Shown: piece after piece, positions 7,837 to 15,364 of the stretch
How the letters are laid out: each line of letters begins with the position of its first letter
Position numbering within the stretch: the stretch's first letter is position 1
From: Clostridium sp. CAG:590
Lineage (GTDB): Bacteria; Bacillota; Clostridia; Lachnospirales; Lachnospiraceae
DNA length: 29,414 nucleotides
Assembly (NCBI GenBank): GCA_000431135.1
Contig: HF987888.1
Span: 1 to 29,414, forward strand
Direction: 5' to 3'
Position numbers and translations under genes: made by a program
Notes under the pieces: model-generated
Database searches by the model: none
What the model was told of the DNA's origin: nothing
Seen by the model: the letters and a program-made list of their open reading frames with translations, nothing else

Positions 7837-9081
7837 ATGTCTAAGAAAAATGTTTTTGTTGCACAGTCCGGCGGACCTACTGTGGCAATCAACGCATCCC
7901 TTGCAGGCGTATTGCATTCTGCAATTGAAAGCGATAAATATGATACCGTCTACGGCTCAAAGTATGGTATCCTTGGAATTTTAAAAGACCAGCTCATTGA
8001 TTTAACCAAGCAGTCACAGAATATCCCGGATTTCATTGATACATTAAAAATCAGTCCCGCAATGTACTTAGGCTCCTGCCGTTACAAATTGCAGGATCCA
8101 CAAACGGATCCTTCTGATTATGAATACATCTTCAAGCAATTCGAAACGTATAATATTGGTGCTTTCTTCTACATTGGCGGCAACGATTCCATGGACACTG
8201 TTCTAAAATTAAGTGCTTATGGGAAGAAGCTCGGAAGCGATGTCCGAATCATCGGTATTCCTAAAACAATCGACAACGACTTGTGTATTACCGATCACAC
8301 ACCCGGTTATGGTTCTGCTGCCAAATATGTAGCATCTTCCCTCTTGGAGATTGCACACGATACATTTATTTATAGTGTACAAAGCGTAACGATCGTAGAG
8401 ATTATGGGCCGGGATGCCGGATGGCTTACCGCTGCTTCCGCACTGGCACGAAACGCATACAATACTGCCCCGCATTTAATTTATTTTCCGGAAGTAGCAT
8501 TTGATACAGAGCAGTTTCTCTCAGATGTTTCCTCTCAATTAGAACAACGAAACAATGTGATCATCGCCGTTTCGGAAGGCATCAAAGACAAGGATGGCAA
8601 TTATATCAGTGCCACCACTGCAGCAAATGACCAGTTTGGGCATTCCCAGTTAAGCGGAACTGGCAAATGTCTGGAGCTTTTGGTAAAGGAACGTTTAGGT
8701 GTTAAGGTTCGTTCCATCGAGTTAAATGTATTACAGCGTTGTGCAGCACACATTTCTTCACTCACCGATATTGAAGAATCTTTCGCATTAGGTAACCAAG
8801 CTGTTTCCTGTGCTGAAGATGGACAAACAGAGTGTATGCTGACTATGCGCCGTATTTCAAATGAACCATATAAGATTGTAATCGAAACTGCTGATATCAA
8901 AGGAATTGCCAACGAAGCCAAATCCATTCCACGCGACTGGATTAGCAAACAGGGGAATGATATCATGCCAGCCCTTCATGAATATATGGCTCCGTTAATA
9001 CTTGGTGAGCCGGCTATCTCCTATCGGAATGGTCTTCCTGCATACCTGCCGGTCGATCATCTGAACACAATTTCCAAATAA
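7837..9081 (+). CDS. 6-phosphofructokinase, PPi-dependent type
   Basis: Phosphorylates fructose 6-phosphate to fructose 1,6-bisphosphate in glycolysis; cytoplasmic. The 414-residue protein opens with the PFK glycine loop QSGGPTVAINAS. Two positions predict pyrophosphate rather than ATP as phosphoryl donor: the GGNDS loop has Asp where ATP enzymes have Gly (GGDGS), and PKTIDNDL has Lys where ATP enzymes have Gly (PGTIDND). Substrate-binding elements EIMGRDAGW and the SEGIKDKDG segment are intact. A PPi enzyme would be reversible and could also work in gluconeogenesis. The ATG is preceded by AAAAAGGAG at seven bases. It is monocistronic: the next gene converges on it and the hairpin at 9122-9161 follows its stop. 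Confidence 0.93.
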   Translation: MSKKNVFVAQSGGPTVAINASLAGVLHSAIESDKYDTVYGSKYGILGILKDQLIDLTKQSQNIPDFIDTLKISPAMYLGSCRYKLQDPQTDPSDYEYIFKQFETYNIGAFFYIGGNDSMDTVLKLSAYGKKLGSDVRIIGIPKTIDNDLCITDHTPGYGSAAKYVASSLLEIAHDTFIYSVQSVTIVEIMGRDAGWLTAASALARNAYNTAPHLIYFPEVAFDTEQFLSDVSSQLEQRNNVIIAVSEGIKDKDGNYISATTAANDQFGHSQLSGTGKCLELLVKERLGVKVRSIELNVLQRCAAHISSLTDIEESFALGNQAVSCAEDGQTECMLTMRRISNEPYKIVIETADIKGIANEAKSIPRDWISKQGNDIMPALHEYMAPLILGEPAISYRNGLPAYLPVDHLNTISK

Positions 9082-9121
9082 TTCACATATCCGTTTCATT
9101 ATGAGCTGGAGCAATCACAAA

Positions 9122-9161
9122 AGACCGGAACAAGTCATATTATATTTCTTGTATCCGGTCT
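9122..9161. terminator. Shared hairpin terminator between convergent genes
   Basis: AGACCGGA-ACAAG (9122-9134) pairs with CTTGT-A-TCCGGTCT (9148-9161), 13 pairs with one bulged A. In the minus direction the stem is followed by TTTTGTG, so it mainly suits the alarmone synthetase. One arm encodes that gene's last residues (RDRIQE) and the stop codon lies in the loop. For the plus-strand phosphofructokinase the following CTTAATTTC is weaker. Confidence 0.75.
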
Positions 9162-9787
9162 CTTAATTTCATCATATTCTGATCCATATCAGCTATTACT
9201 TTCGCATAATGTTTTAACTCTGTTGCTATCTCATCCGCCTGATCCACCTGTTTTTTATACAAAAGCTGATAATCCAACACCGACCAGAAATCCATCGCTA
9301 CTGTCCGTAGCTGAATCTCTACTTTTACCCACTGCGCTTTTTTCGTCAAATAAATCGGAACCTCAACGATCAAATGCAGACTCTGATATCCCGTTTCTTT
9401 GGGCTCTTTGATGTAATCCTTTGTTTTCAATACATGTATATCGCCTTGTACACTCAGGCATTTAACAATCTCATAGACATCATCCTGAAACAGACAGGTC
9501 ACCCGTACACCGATGATATCATTCAGTTTCCGTTTTGCTTCTTTCAGATTGATCTTATAATTCTTTCGTTTCAGTTTACGATATATACTTTCCGCTGTTT
9601 TAATCCTATGTGTTACCTGCGTCACCACAACCCGGTTCTTGTTTTCTTTTAATTCCTGATCAATCATGGATATTTTGGATTCGATCACCTGTATTGCCCA
9701 CATGCATTTTAAACGATATTCCTGATCAGACAATGAAATCTGAAAATCAGATATTATTTTTTTCTCTAATTTCCTATCTTTATCCAC
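9140..9787 (-). CDS. Small alarmone synthetase, RelA/SpoT-domain (p)ppGpp synthetase
   Basis: Transfers pyrophosphate from ATP to GDP/GTP to make (p)ppGpp. The 215-residue protein is only the synthetase domain, with no HD hydrolase or TGS/ACT regulatory domains, as in RelP/RelQ-type enzymes. Visible motifs: HRIKTAESIYRKLKRK (60-75), DIIGVRVTCLF (90-100), KDYIKEPKETGYQSLH (123-138) and VEIQLRTVAMDFWSVLDYQL (156-175) with Glu157, Gln159 and Arg161. An N-terminal helical segment and a C-terminal helix (about 180-213) may mediate oligomerisation. The start is GTG, with AAGGAG nine bases upstream in the internal loop of a hairpin (9787-9831). It lies 87 bases after the GGDEF/EAL gene with no terminator seen between, so co-transcription is likely. 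Confidence 0.92.
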   Translation of the reverse strand: MDKDRKLEKKIISDFQISLSDQEYRLKCMWAIQVIESKISMIDQELKENKNRVVVTQVTHRIKTAESIYRKLKRKNYKINLKEAKRKLNDIIGVRVTCLFQDDVYEIVKCLSVQGDIHVLKTKDYIKEPKETGYQSLHLIVEVPIYLTKKAQWVKVEIQLRTVAMDFWSVLDYQLLYKKQVDQADEIATELKHYAKVIADMDQNMMKLRDRIQEI

Positions 9788-9831
9788 CTGATATCACTCC
9801 TTATGTCCATTAAACATAACATGATATCAGG
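9787..9831 (-). promoter_or_regulatory. Hairpin enclosing the alarmone synthetase ribosome binding site
   Basis: On the minus strand a perfect 10-base helix CCTGATATCA / TGATATCAGG surrounds an inner 6-base helix TTATGT / ACATAA with loop TTAATGG. The Shine-Dalgarno GGAG forms one side of the internal loop between the two helices, and the last paired base is the first base of the GTG start codon. Folding would restrict ribosome access. Whether it is opened by a protein, a ligand, temperature or coupled translation is unknown. The DNA palindrome could alternatively be a protein-binding site. Confidence 0.7.
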
Positions 9832-9874
9832 CTTGTTGCTATCGTTCTTTCAAATAATCTTTGTTAAAACTACG

Positions 9875-12800
9875 TTAAAGATCGCCCTCTTTGCTGATAC
9901 GTTCAATCTTGTGACCATTCATTTCAAAATCACAGCTTCCGTTGATGATCTCAATTGCCTCTTCTCTTGCCCCGATATCCACCGGACTATTGGTTCGTAA
10001 CTTAGTATCAATTCCCGAATTGTATATCCGGATTCTGGCACTATTGGTTCGATTACCAAGCACAATTGCTTCTTTTCCTTCATTCTTAATATACATTCCC
10101 ACAGCACTCATTGAAAATGATGTATCGCCTTTTTCTGAACCAATTCCACATATATGATCTCCACGCATGTGAATCCATATATTACCGCTTTCAACGGATA
10201 CATGGCTTTCTTCTCCATCCAGTGTTCCGATTGCAACAACCCGGCTTCCACCAGCTGTACATTTCACAAGAATATGTTCCATAGAAATATCTGCTTTTCC
10301 ATTCAGTGTTCCGATTGCAACACCTTTGGAACAGCCCAAACGGATCTCCACATTACAATTATGAATCGGAAGATTCATATCACCGTTGATAGCACCAATA
10401 CCAACACCTTCTACACCATTTAACGCAATTACATATTTGCCGCGACTAATATAGGTTTGTCCTCCCAGTCCGGATCCGATACCGATTCCCCGCATCACAT
10501 CACCTTCAATTATAACATCACCGTCCTGTTCAAATTCCAAAATGCCATGTCCATGTTCATAGTCATTTCCAATTGCATAGTAAGCACCATCACATAATAC
10601 GATTGTCACATTACCATTTCCCATCAGCGTCAGTTTAGAGCTCTCTGGTACTCGTATACCTCCATTTTTGAGTACATTTTCCCCTTTTAATACTAACACT
10701 ACATCGCAATTGTCTCCAATGGCAATACACGGCTGTTTCTTTCTCGCTGTAAAATGAATATTGTCTAACTCAATTCTGCCATGGTATCCATCTTCAATCC
10801 TAAGATCTAATTGGGACTCTAATCCCGGTGTTCCTGTAAAAATAATATCCCTATGTATCTCGCCCTCTGAAGGAATCAATACTGTACGATATTTCTGTGA
10901 AGCTACTTTAACCGTAGATACCCTGTTCTCACGTCCTGCAATATAAATATCCGTACCGCTCTTTCTCATGCATACATGCCGATATTTTATAATCTGTGCT
11001 TTGATCTGTGCATCGATCATCTGTACCGGTTGTGCTGCAGGCCGTGCGGTATAATATCCCTGAATCAAATCTACATCTAACTCAATGACTGTGCGCAATT
11101 CTTCTTCCGTTTCAATTCCCTCTGCCAATGCCATAATATCATTATCATGTGCAAACTTTACAATCTCATTTACAAAATGCTGCTTCTGCGGACTGTTCTG
11201 AATCTCTGTCAACAACATACGATCAATCTTCACATAATTAGGCATATAACGGAGAAGATTCGTGATATTGGAATAACCGGTTCCATAATCATCGACTGCC
11301 GTCTCAATTCCCATTCTACGGTAATCTTCCTTCAGCTTTGCAAGCTGTTCATCCGATATTTCTGTCTGTTCCGTCAACTCCACTACTAAGGCATCGGACA
11401 ACGTTCCCATCTTGTCACGCAGCTGTTCCTTATCCGCACCAACTAATTGTTTCCCCGGAATACTGTTCACAAACACTTTGCGTCCCTCAAAGAACTCACG
11501 ATGTTCCCTCATATACTGCAATACATTAAAAAACGTTGCTTTTTCTACATCATACAGACGGTTCATTCCCTCTGCATATTTCAACACAATCAGCGGTGAA
11601 AGAAATGGTTTCACGTCCGGTCTCATCAATGCCTCATATGCAAAAACTTCACCATTTCGGGCATTTACGATCGGTTGAAAATAATATCGCAACCGGTTAT
11701 CATCCAGCACCTGTTTGACAATCTCTGCTTCTTTTTTCTCTTCTTCCGTCAACTTCTCTGACTTCACTGCCTTCTGACTGGTTGCCTTGTTTCCATTCTT
11801 CTGGCTTACTGCTCCGCTCAGCAATCTCTCTAAATCTTTGTTATCTTCCACTTTCTCCGTCTTACTTCCTGTATATACCGAAAGTACATATTCTTTGGAA
11901 TGATTCCTGTTATACTCCTGAATTGCGTTCGTAATCTGCTTTCCAATCGCATGAACCCGTTTCTTATCATTCGATTCCGATAGCACTGTGATTGCAAATT
12001 CTCCATTTCCTAACCCGCATACCATTCCATCTTCGCTATATTTTTCTATAATATTGGCAATTGTAATAATTGCCTCATTACCTGCCTCCCGTCCATATCT
12101 GCTGTTGATTCGATCCAGGTTACAAATATCAATTACGAGACTGCTCAAGTAACATTCCTGTTCTCCTGCTTCTCGTATAAGCGAATCTGCATAACTCATA
12201 AATCCCTTATAATTGTAGAAGCCGGTAAGATCATCCCGGATACGGTTCGTCTCCAAAATACGGTTACTGCGTTCTAAATCTTCAATTCTCCGAAAACATT
12301 CCAACCCCTGCATAACGCTGCGTATCCACAGACGATATTCTTCCGTATAACTTCTTGCTTCATTTCCATAACTTAACACTGCATAACCAAAACATCTCTC
12401 TTCAAAATGAAGCGGAGTAAAAATAAATGCCTTGGGTTCTTTCCGATCTTCATACAATTCCGGTAACAGACAACTACGGTCAAACTTATCTTCAAAATCA
12501 ACCTTATCCTGATTCATTCCGGTTTTTCCGCAACGCAGAATATGTATCATCCGGTCACTGTAGTCCTGCCATTTGTATACACGCTCTGTATCCTCCAAAT
12601 CATTCCACTCCTCATTCAGACATATATGAAAGCTGTCAAATTCCCGAATCTGGTACACATAAGAAAATATTGTATTCATCAGCCCTTTAAATTCTGACTG
12701 ACTCAACATATCCTCCATTATATGATTAAAGCATGAATAGAATCCACCACTCGATATATCCGTCTCCCATTTACTCCGTACAGAAACACTCGGTATCACA

Positions 12801-13672
12801 CTTTCATTATGGCAGCCACAACTGCTTCCGATAAATAACGGAACCTCAGCCTGAAACGGCGGCATGTCCTGATCATGGAACAATGCATCTACACTCCGTG
12901 CGACGTGATTCCCACATAATCTTGCCGGAATAGGAGCAGAAGTAATCGGCTTCGGACTCTTTCTTCCCTCTTCAATGGAATCATATCCAATAACCGCAAT
13001 ATCTTCCGGTATCCTTATCCCTCTTTTCGTCAATTCTGTTGCCACTCCAATCGCCATACAATCATTTGCGCAGGCAATCGCCTCTGGTAAATGTTCCGGA
13101 TCTTTCATCAGAAGTTCCACTACATTAGCGCCACTGGTATACCAGAAATCACCGTAATAGATACGATTAGGCAAAACCTCTATGTGATGTTCTTCCATAC
13201 AGTCCAGGAATCCCTGTAACCGCTGTTTGGAATGCGGATGCCATTTTTTCCCTGTTATATATGCAATATCACGGAATCCATGTTCCTCTATTAAATGTGT
13301 AATTAACTTCTTGGTTGGTGTGTAGTGATCCGTCATCACCGTTGGAAAATACTTACTTTGTTTATCCACACAGATCACAGGACCGGAAAAACAATCCTTT
13401 AGTTTTTGCTCTATCCGGTCTGCAACCTGTGGTGTCTGAATCGTATCCAACAATACTACAAACGCATCAAACAATTCATACTGAATTAAAGAGAAGATAT
13501 GGGACTCTCCTATTTCCCTTTCCTGCGATTCCTGATATTCCTGATACATTGCAAAAATGCAAACATCATAATTATAAAGGAACCCTTGTTCCAAAAAACC
13601 TTGTATAAATAACTTTTGATAATCTTCTTCCGGCTGTCCTACTAACAAAGCAATTCTCTTACGTTCCTTCAT
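9875..13672 (-). CDS. LacI-type sensor / GGDEF (degenerate) / EAL / beta-helix-repeat fusion protein
   Basis: A 1265-residue cytoplasmic protein with no signal peptide or membrane helix. Order of parts: residues 1-290, a LacI/GalR-type periplasmic-binding-protein fold (HGFRDIAYITG, AIACANDCMAIGVATEL, IPEDIAVIGYDS) lacking the helix-turn-helix head; 300-460, a GAF-like or helical linker; 478-620, GGDEF domain with the signature changed to GNGEF at 555-559, so probably not a working cyclase; 646-895, EAL domain with all key motifs (EAL 680-682, ELTE 765-768, DDYGTGYS 794-801, Lys815/Asp817, EGIET 851-855, QGYYTARP), so probably an active c-di-GMP phosphodiesterase; 905-1260, about 28-residue repeats. 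It follows the beta-CASP gene by 53 bases and precedes the alarmone synthetase. The likely input is a sugar-like ligand; the repeat domain's role is unknown. Confidence 0.9.
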   Translation of the reverse strand: MKERKRIALLVGQPEEDYQKLFIQGFLEQGFLYNYDVCIFAMYQEYQESQEREIGESHIFSLIQYELFDAFVVLLDTIQTPQVADRIEQKLKDCFSGPVICVDKQSKYFPTVMTDHYTPTKKLITHLIEEHGFRDIAYITGKKWHPHSKQRLQGFLDCMEEHHIEVLPNRIYYGDFWYTSGANVVELLMKDPEHLPEAIACANDCMAIGVATELTKRGIRIPEDIAVIGYDSIEEGRKSPKPITSAPIPARLCGNHVARSVDALFHDQDMPPFQAEVPLFIGSSCGCHNESVIPSVSVRSKWETDISSGGFYSCFNHIMEDMLSQSEFKGLMNTIFSYVYQIREFDSFHICLNEEWNDLEDTERVYKWQDYSDRMIHILRCGKTGMNQDKVDFEDKFDRSCLLPELYEDRKEPKAFIFTPLHFEERCFGYAVLSYGNEARSYTEEYRLWIRSVMQGLECFRRIEDLERSNRILETNRIRDDLTGFYNYKGFMSYADSLIREAGEQECYLSSLVIDICNLDRINSRYGREAGNEAIITIANIIEKYSEDGMVCGLGNGEFAITVLSESNDKKRVHAIGKQITNAIQEYNRNHSKEYVLSVYTGSKTEKVEDNKDLERLLSGAVSQKNGNKATSQKAVKSEKLTEEEKKEAEIVKQVLDDNRLRYYFQPIVNARNGEVFAYEALMRPDVKPFLSPLIVLKYAEGMNRLYDVEKATFFNVLQYMREHREFFEGRKVFVNSIPGKQLVGADKEQLRDKMGTLSDALVVELTEQTEISDEQLAKLKEDYRRMGIETAVDDYGTGYSNITNLLRYMPNYVKIDRMLLTEIQNSPQKQHFVNEIVKFAHDNDIMALAEGIETEEELRTVIELDVDLIQGYYTARPAAQPVQMIDAQIKAQIIKYRHVCMRKSGTDIYIAGRENRVSTVKVASQKYRTVLIPSEGEIHRDIIFTGTPGLESQLDLRIEDGYHGRIELDNIHFTARKKQPCIAIGDNCDVVLVLKGENVLKNGGIRVPESSKLTLMGNGNVTIVLCDGAYYAIGNDYEHGHGILEFEQDGDVIIEGDVMRGIGIGSGLGGQTYISRGKYVIALNGVEGVGIGAINGDMNLPIHNCNVEIRLGCSKGVAIGTLNGKADISMEHILVKCTAGGSRVVAIGTLDGEESHVSVESGNIWIHMRGDHICGIGSEKGDTSFSMSAVGMYIKNEGKEAIVLGNRTNSARIRIYNSGIDTKLRTNSPVDIGAREEAIEIINGSCDFEMNGHKIERISKEGDL
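9953..10582 (-). repeat. In-gene ladder of about 28-codon repeats (beta-helix-like)
   Basis: The C-terminal part of the fusion protein repeats a hydrophobic-Ile-Gly core. Glycines fall at residues 1035, 1066, 1093, 1121, 1149, 1178, 1206 and 1234, with spacings of 31, 27, 28, 28, 29, 28 and 28. Several copies read IG followed by three variable residues and another G (IGSGLGG, IGAINGD, IGTLNGK, IGTLDGE, IGSEKGD). Alternating strand-like stretches between them fit turns of a right-handed parallel beta-helix, as in Cthe_2159-type carbohydrate-binding proteins; that assignment is by resemblance only. Confidence 0.75.
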
Positions 13673-13706
13673 AATCTACTCCACATTCCACTCTACATAT
13701 TACCTG

Positions 13707-13732
13707 TTTCTATTATCTGCTTCTATTATCTG
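13707..13732. repeat. 13-base tandem duplication at the beta-CASP gene 3' end
   Basis: TTTCTATTATCTG (13707-13719) and CTTCTATTATCTG (13720-13732) differ at one base. The second copy contains the stop codon of the beta-CASP gene. It is probably a simple slippage duplication. Confidence 0.6.
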
Positions 13733-15321
13733 TCCCACTTATCGCAAAGGCTATTGATCTGATCTGTAAATCGTACCAGATCCTTATTTGCGCCACCCTT
13801 GTTATGTGCAATAACTGTAAGCAGACGATTTCCCGCTGCAACCAACCGGTCAAAGATTGCCTGTGCACGGAATGCCTTCTGGCTGATCTTAACCTTCTTG
13901 GTAGAAACTCCCTCAAAGATTAATTCATCTGTACCCAGATCAAATTCTGCTCCGGAAAACGGTGCAACCGCCTCATATCCCTCTTCCTGGATCATAGTCT
14001 TAAAATGCTCACACACCAGATCTTCCCCGTGTACTACAAACACCTTCGGTTTTGGATCAAATGAATGCAGCCACTTCAATAGTCCTGCCTGATCAGCATG
14101 ACCACTGATACCTTCCAGTTTTTCAATTCTTGCACGCACCTCGATCAATTCACCGAAAAGCTTAACCGCTGTTGCTCCCTCTAATATACTTCTTCCAAGC
14201 GTTCCATGTGCCTGATATCCGACAAACAGGATCGTACTTTCTTTTCTCCAAAGGTTATGCTTTAAGTGATGGCGGATACGACCGGCCTCGCACATGCCGG
14301 AAGCAGATATGATAACCTTTGGCTGCATATCAAAATTGATTGCCCTTGAATCATCACTGGTAACCGATGTCTTAAGTCCCGGGAACGCAATCGGATTGAT
14401 TCCCTGCCTAATCAGTTCCATTGCCTCTTCATCAAAGCAATTATCTATATTCTTATTAAAGATATTCGTTGCCTCTACTGCCAACGGACTGTCTACATAC
14501 ACTTCAAACCCTTCATATTCCGGTAACAGGTTATCATACTTGATCTTACGGATAAAATATAATAATTCCTGTGTTCTTCCGACTGCAAAAGAAGGAATGA
14601 CCACATTGCCTCCCTTATCAAAAGTCTCTTTGATAATTCTGGTCAGCTCCGCTACATAGTCCGGTGTTCCACCGTGGTTCCGGTCACCATAGGTAGATTC
14701 CATAACAACATAATCGGCTTCCTTCAGATATTGCGGATCTTTTATGATTGGCTGATTAATATTACCAATATCCCCTGAAAATACAATCTTCTTGGAAATA
14801 TCTCCTTCTGTCAGCCAGATCTCAATACTTGCAGAGCCCAGCAAATGTCCCACATCTGAAAAACGGATCTGTATTCCATCTGCTAAATTGATCACCTCAT
14901 CATACTGACACGGTACAAAAAATGCCAATACACCAATTGCATCATTCATTGTATAAAGTGGAATATATTCTTCTTCACCGGCACGTTTTGCTTTTCGGTT
15001 CCGCCACTCCGCTTCAAACTCCTGAATATGTGCACTGTCACGCAACATGATCTGGCAAAGATCTGTTGTTGCTTTTGTAGTATACACCTGCCCCCGAAAG
15101 CCCTTTGCGTACATAAGCGGAAGTAAACCCGAATGATCAATATGTGCATGTGTCAACAGAACATAATCCACATCAGACGGATTCATCGGAAGTTCCTGAT
15201 TCTCATACACGTCCTGCCCCTGCTCCATACCACAGTCAATCAGTATATTCTTGCCACACGCCTGCAGGCAATGACAACTTCCGGTCACTTCATGATCCGC
15301 TCCAATAAATGTTAATTTCAT
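13726..15321 (-). CDS. MBL-fold beta-CASP RNA-processing hydrolase (CPSF73-like)
   Basis: A 531-residue cytoplasmic metallo-beta-lactamase fold protein of the beta-CASP group, related to RNA endo/exonucleases of the CPSF73/YSH1 type. It shows the first metal motif GADHEVTGSCHCL, HAHIDHSG (His57-His62 region), the metal-ligand segment SDVGHLLGSASIEI, MESTYGDRNHG, and the beta-CASP motifs ISASGMCEAGRIRHHL and SGHADQAGLLKWL followed by VHGE. A short lysine-rich C-terminal tail (KKVKISQKAFRAQ) follows. The start has AAAGGGG upstream of the ATG. It lies 43 bases after the flippase gene and 53 before the c-di-GMP protein gene. Family knowledge suggests RNA 3'-end processing or decay; the actual substrate is not known. 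Confidence 0.9.
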   Translation of the reverse strand: MKLTFIGADHEVTGSCHCLQACGKNILIDCGMEQGQDVYENQELPMNPSDVDYVLLTHAHIDHSGLLPLMYAKGFRGQVYTTKATTDLCQIMLRDSAHIQEFEAEWRNRKAKRAGEEEYIPLYTMNDAIGVLAFFVPCQYDEVINLADGIQIRFSDVGHLLGSASIEIWLTEGDISKKIVFSGDIGNINQPIIKDPQYLKEADYVVMESTYGDRNHGGTPDYVAELTRIIKETFDKGGNVVIPSFAVGRTQELLYFIRKIKYDNLLPEYEGFEVYVDSPLAVEATNIFNKNIDNCFDEEAMELIRQGINPIAFPGLKTSVTSDDSRAINFDMQPKVIISASGMCEAGRIRHHLKHNLWRKESTILFVGYQAHGTLGRSILEGATAVKLFGELIEVRARIEKLEGISGHADQAGLLKWLHSFDPKPKVFVVHGEDLVCEHFKTMIQEEGYEAVAPFSGAEFDLGTDELIFEGVSTKKVKISQKAFRAQAIFDRLVAAGNRLLTVIAHNKGGANKDLVRFTDQINSLCDKWDR

Positions 15322-15364
15322 AACAATCGCCCCTTTCCATACATTATGCTTCTCACTTCTGCTC

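Noticed and set aside
8601..8966. 121-codon minus-strand open frame
   Set aside because: Antisense to the phosphofructokinase with no Shine-Dalgarno or recognisable protein.
9875..13672. LacI-family transcription repressor
   Set aside because: The helix-turn-helix head is missing; the chain starts directly with the ligand-binding fold and continues into GGDEF/EAL.
14294..14659. 121-codon plus-strand open frame
   Set aside because: Antisense to the conserved beta-CASP gene and low-complexity Ser/Leu-rich product; a shadow frame.
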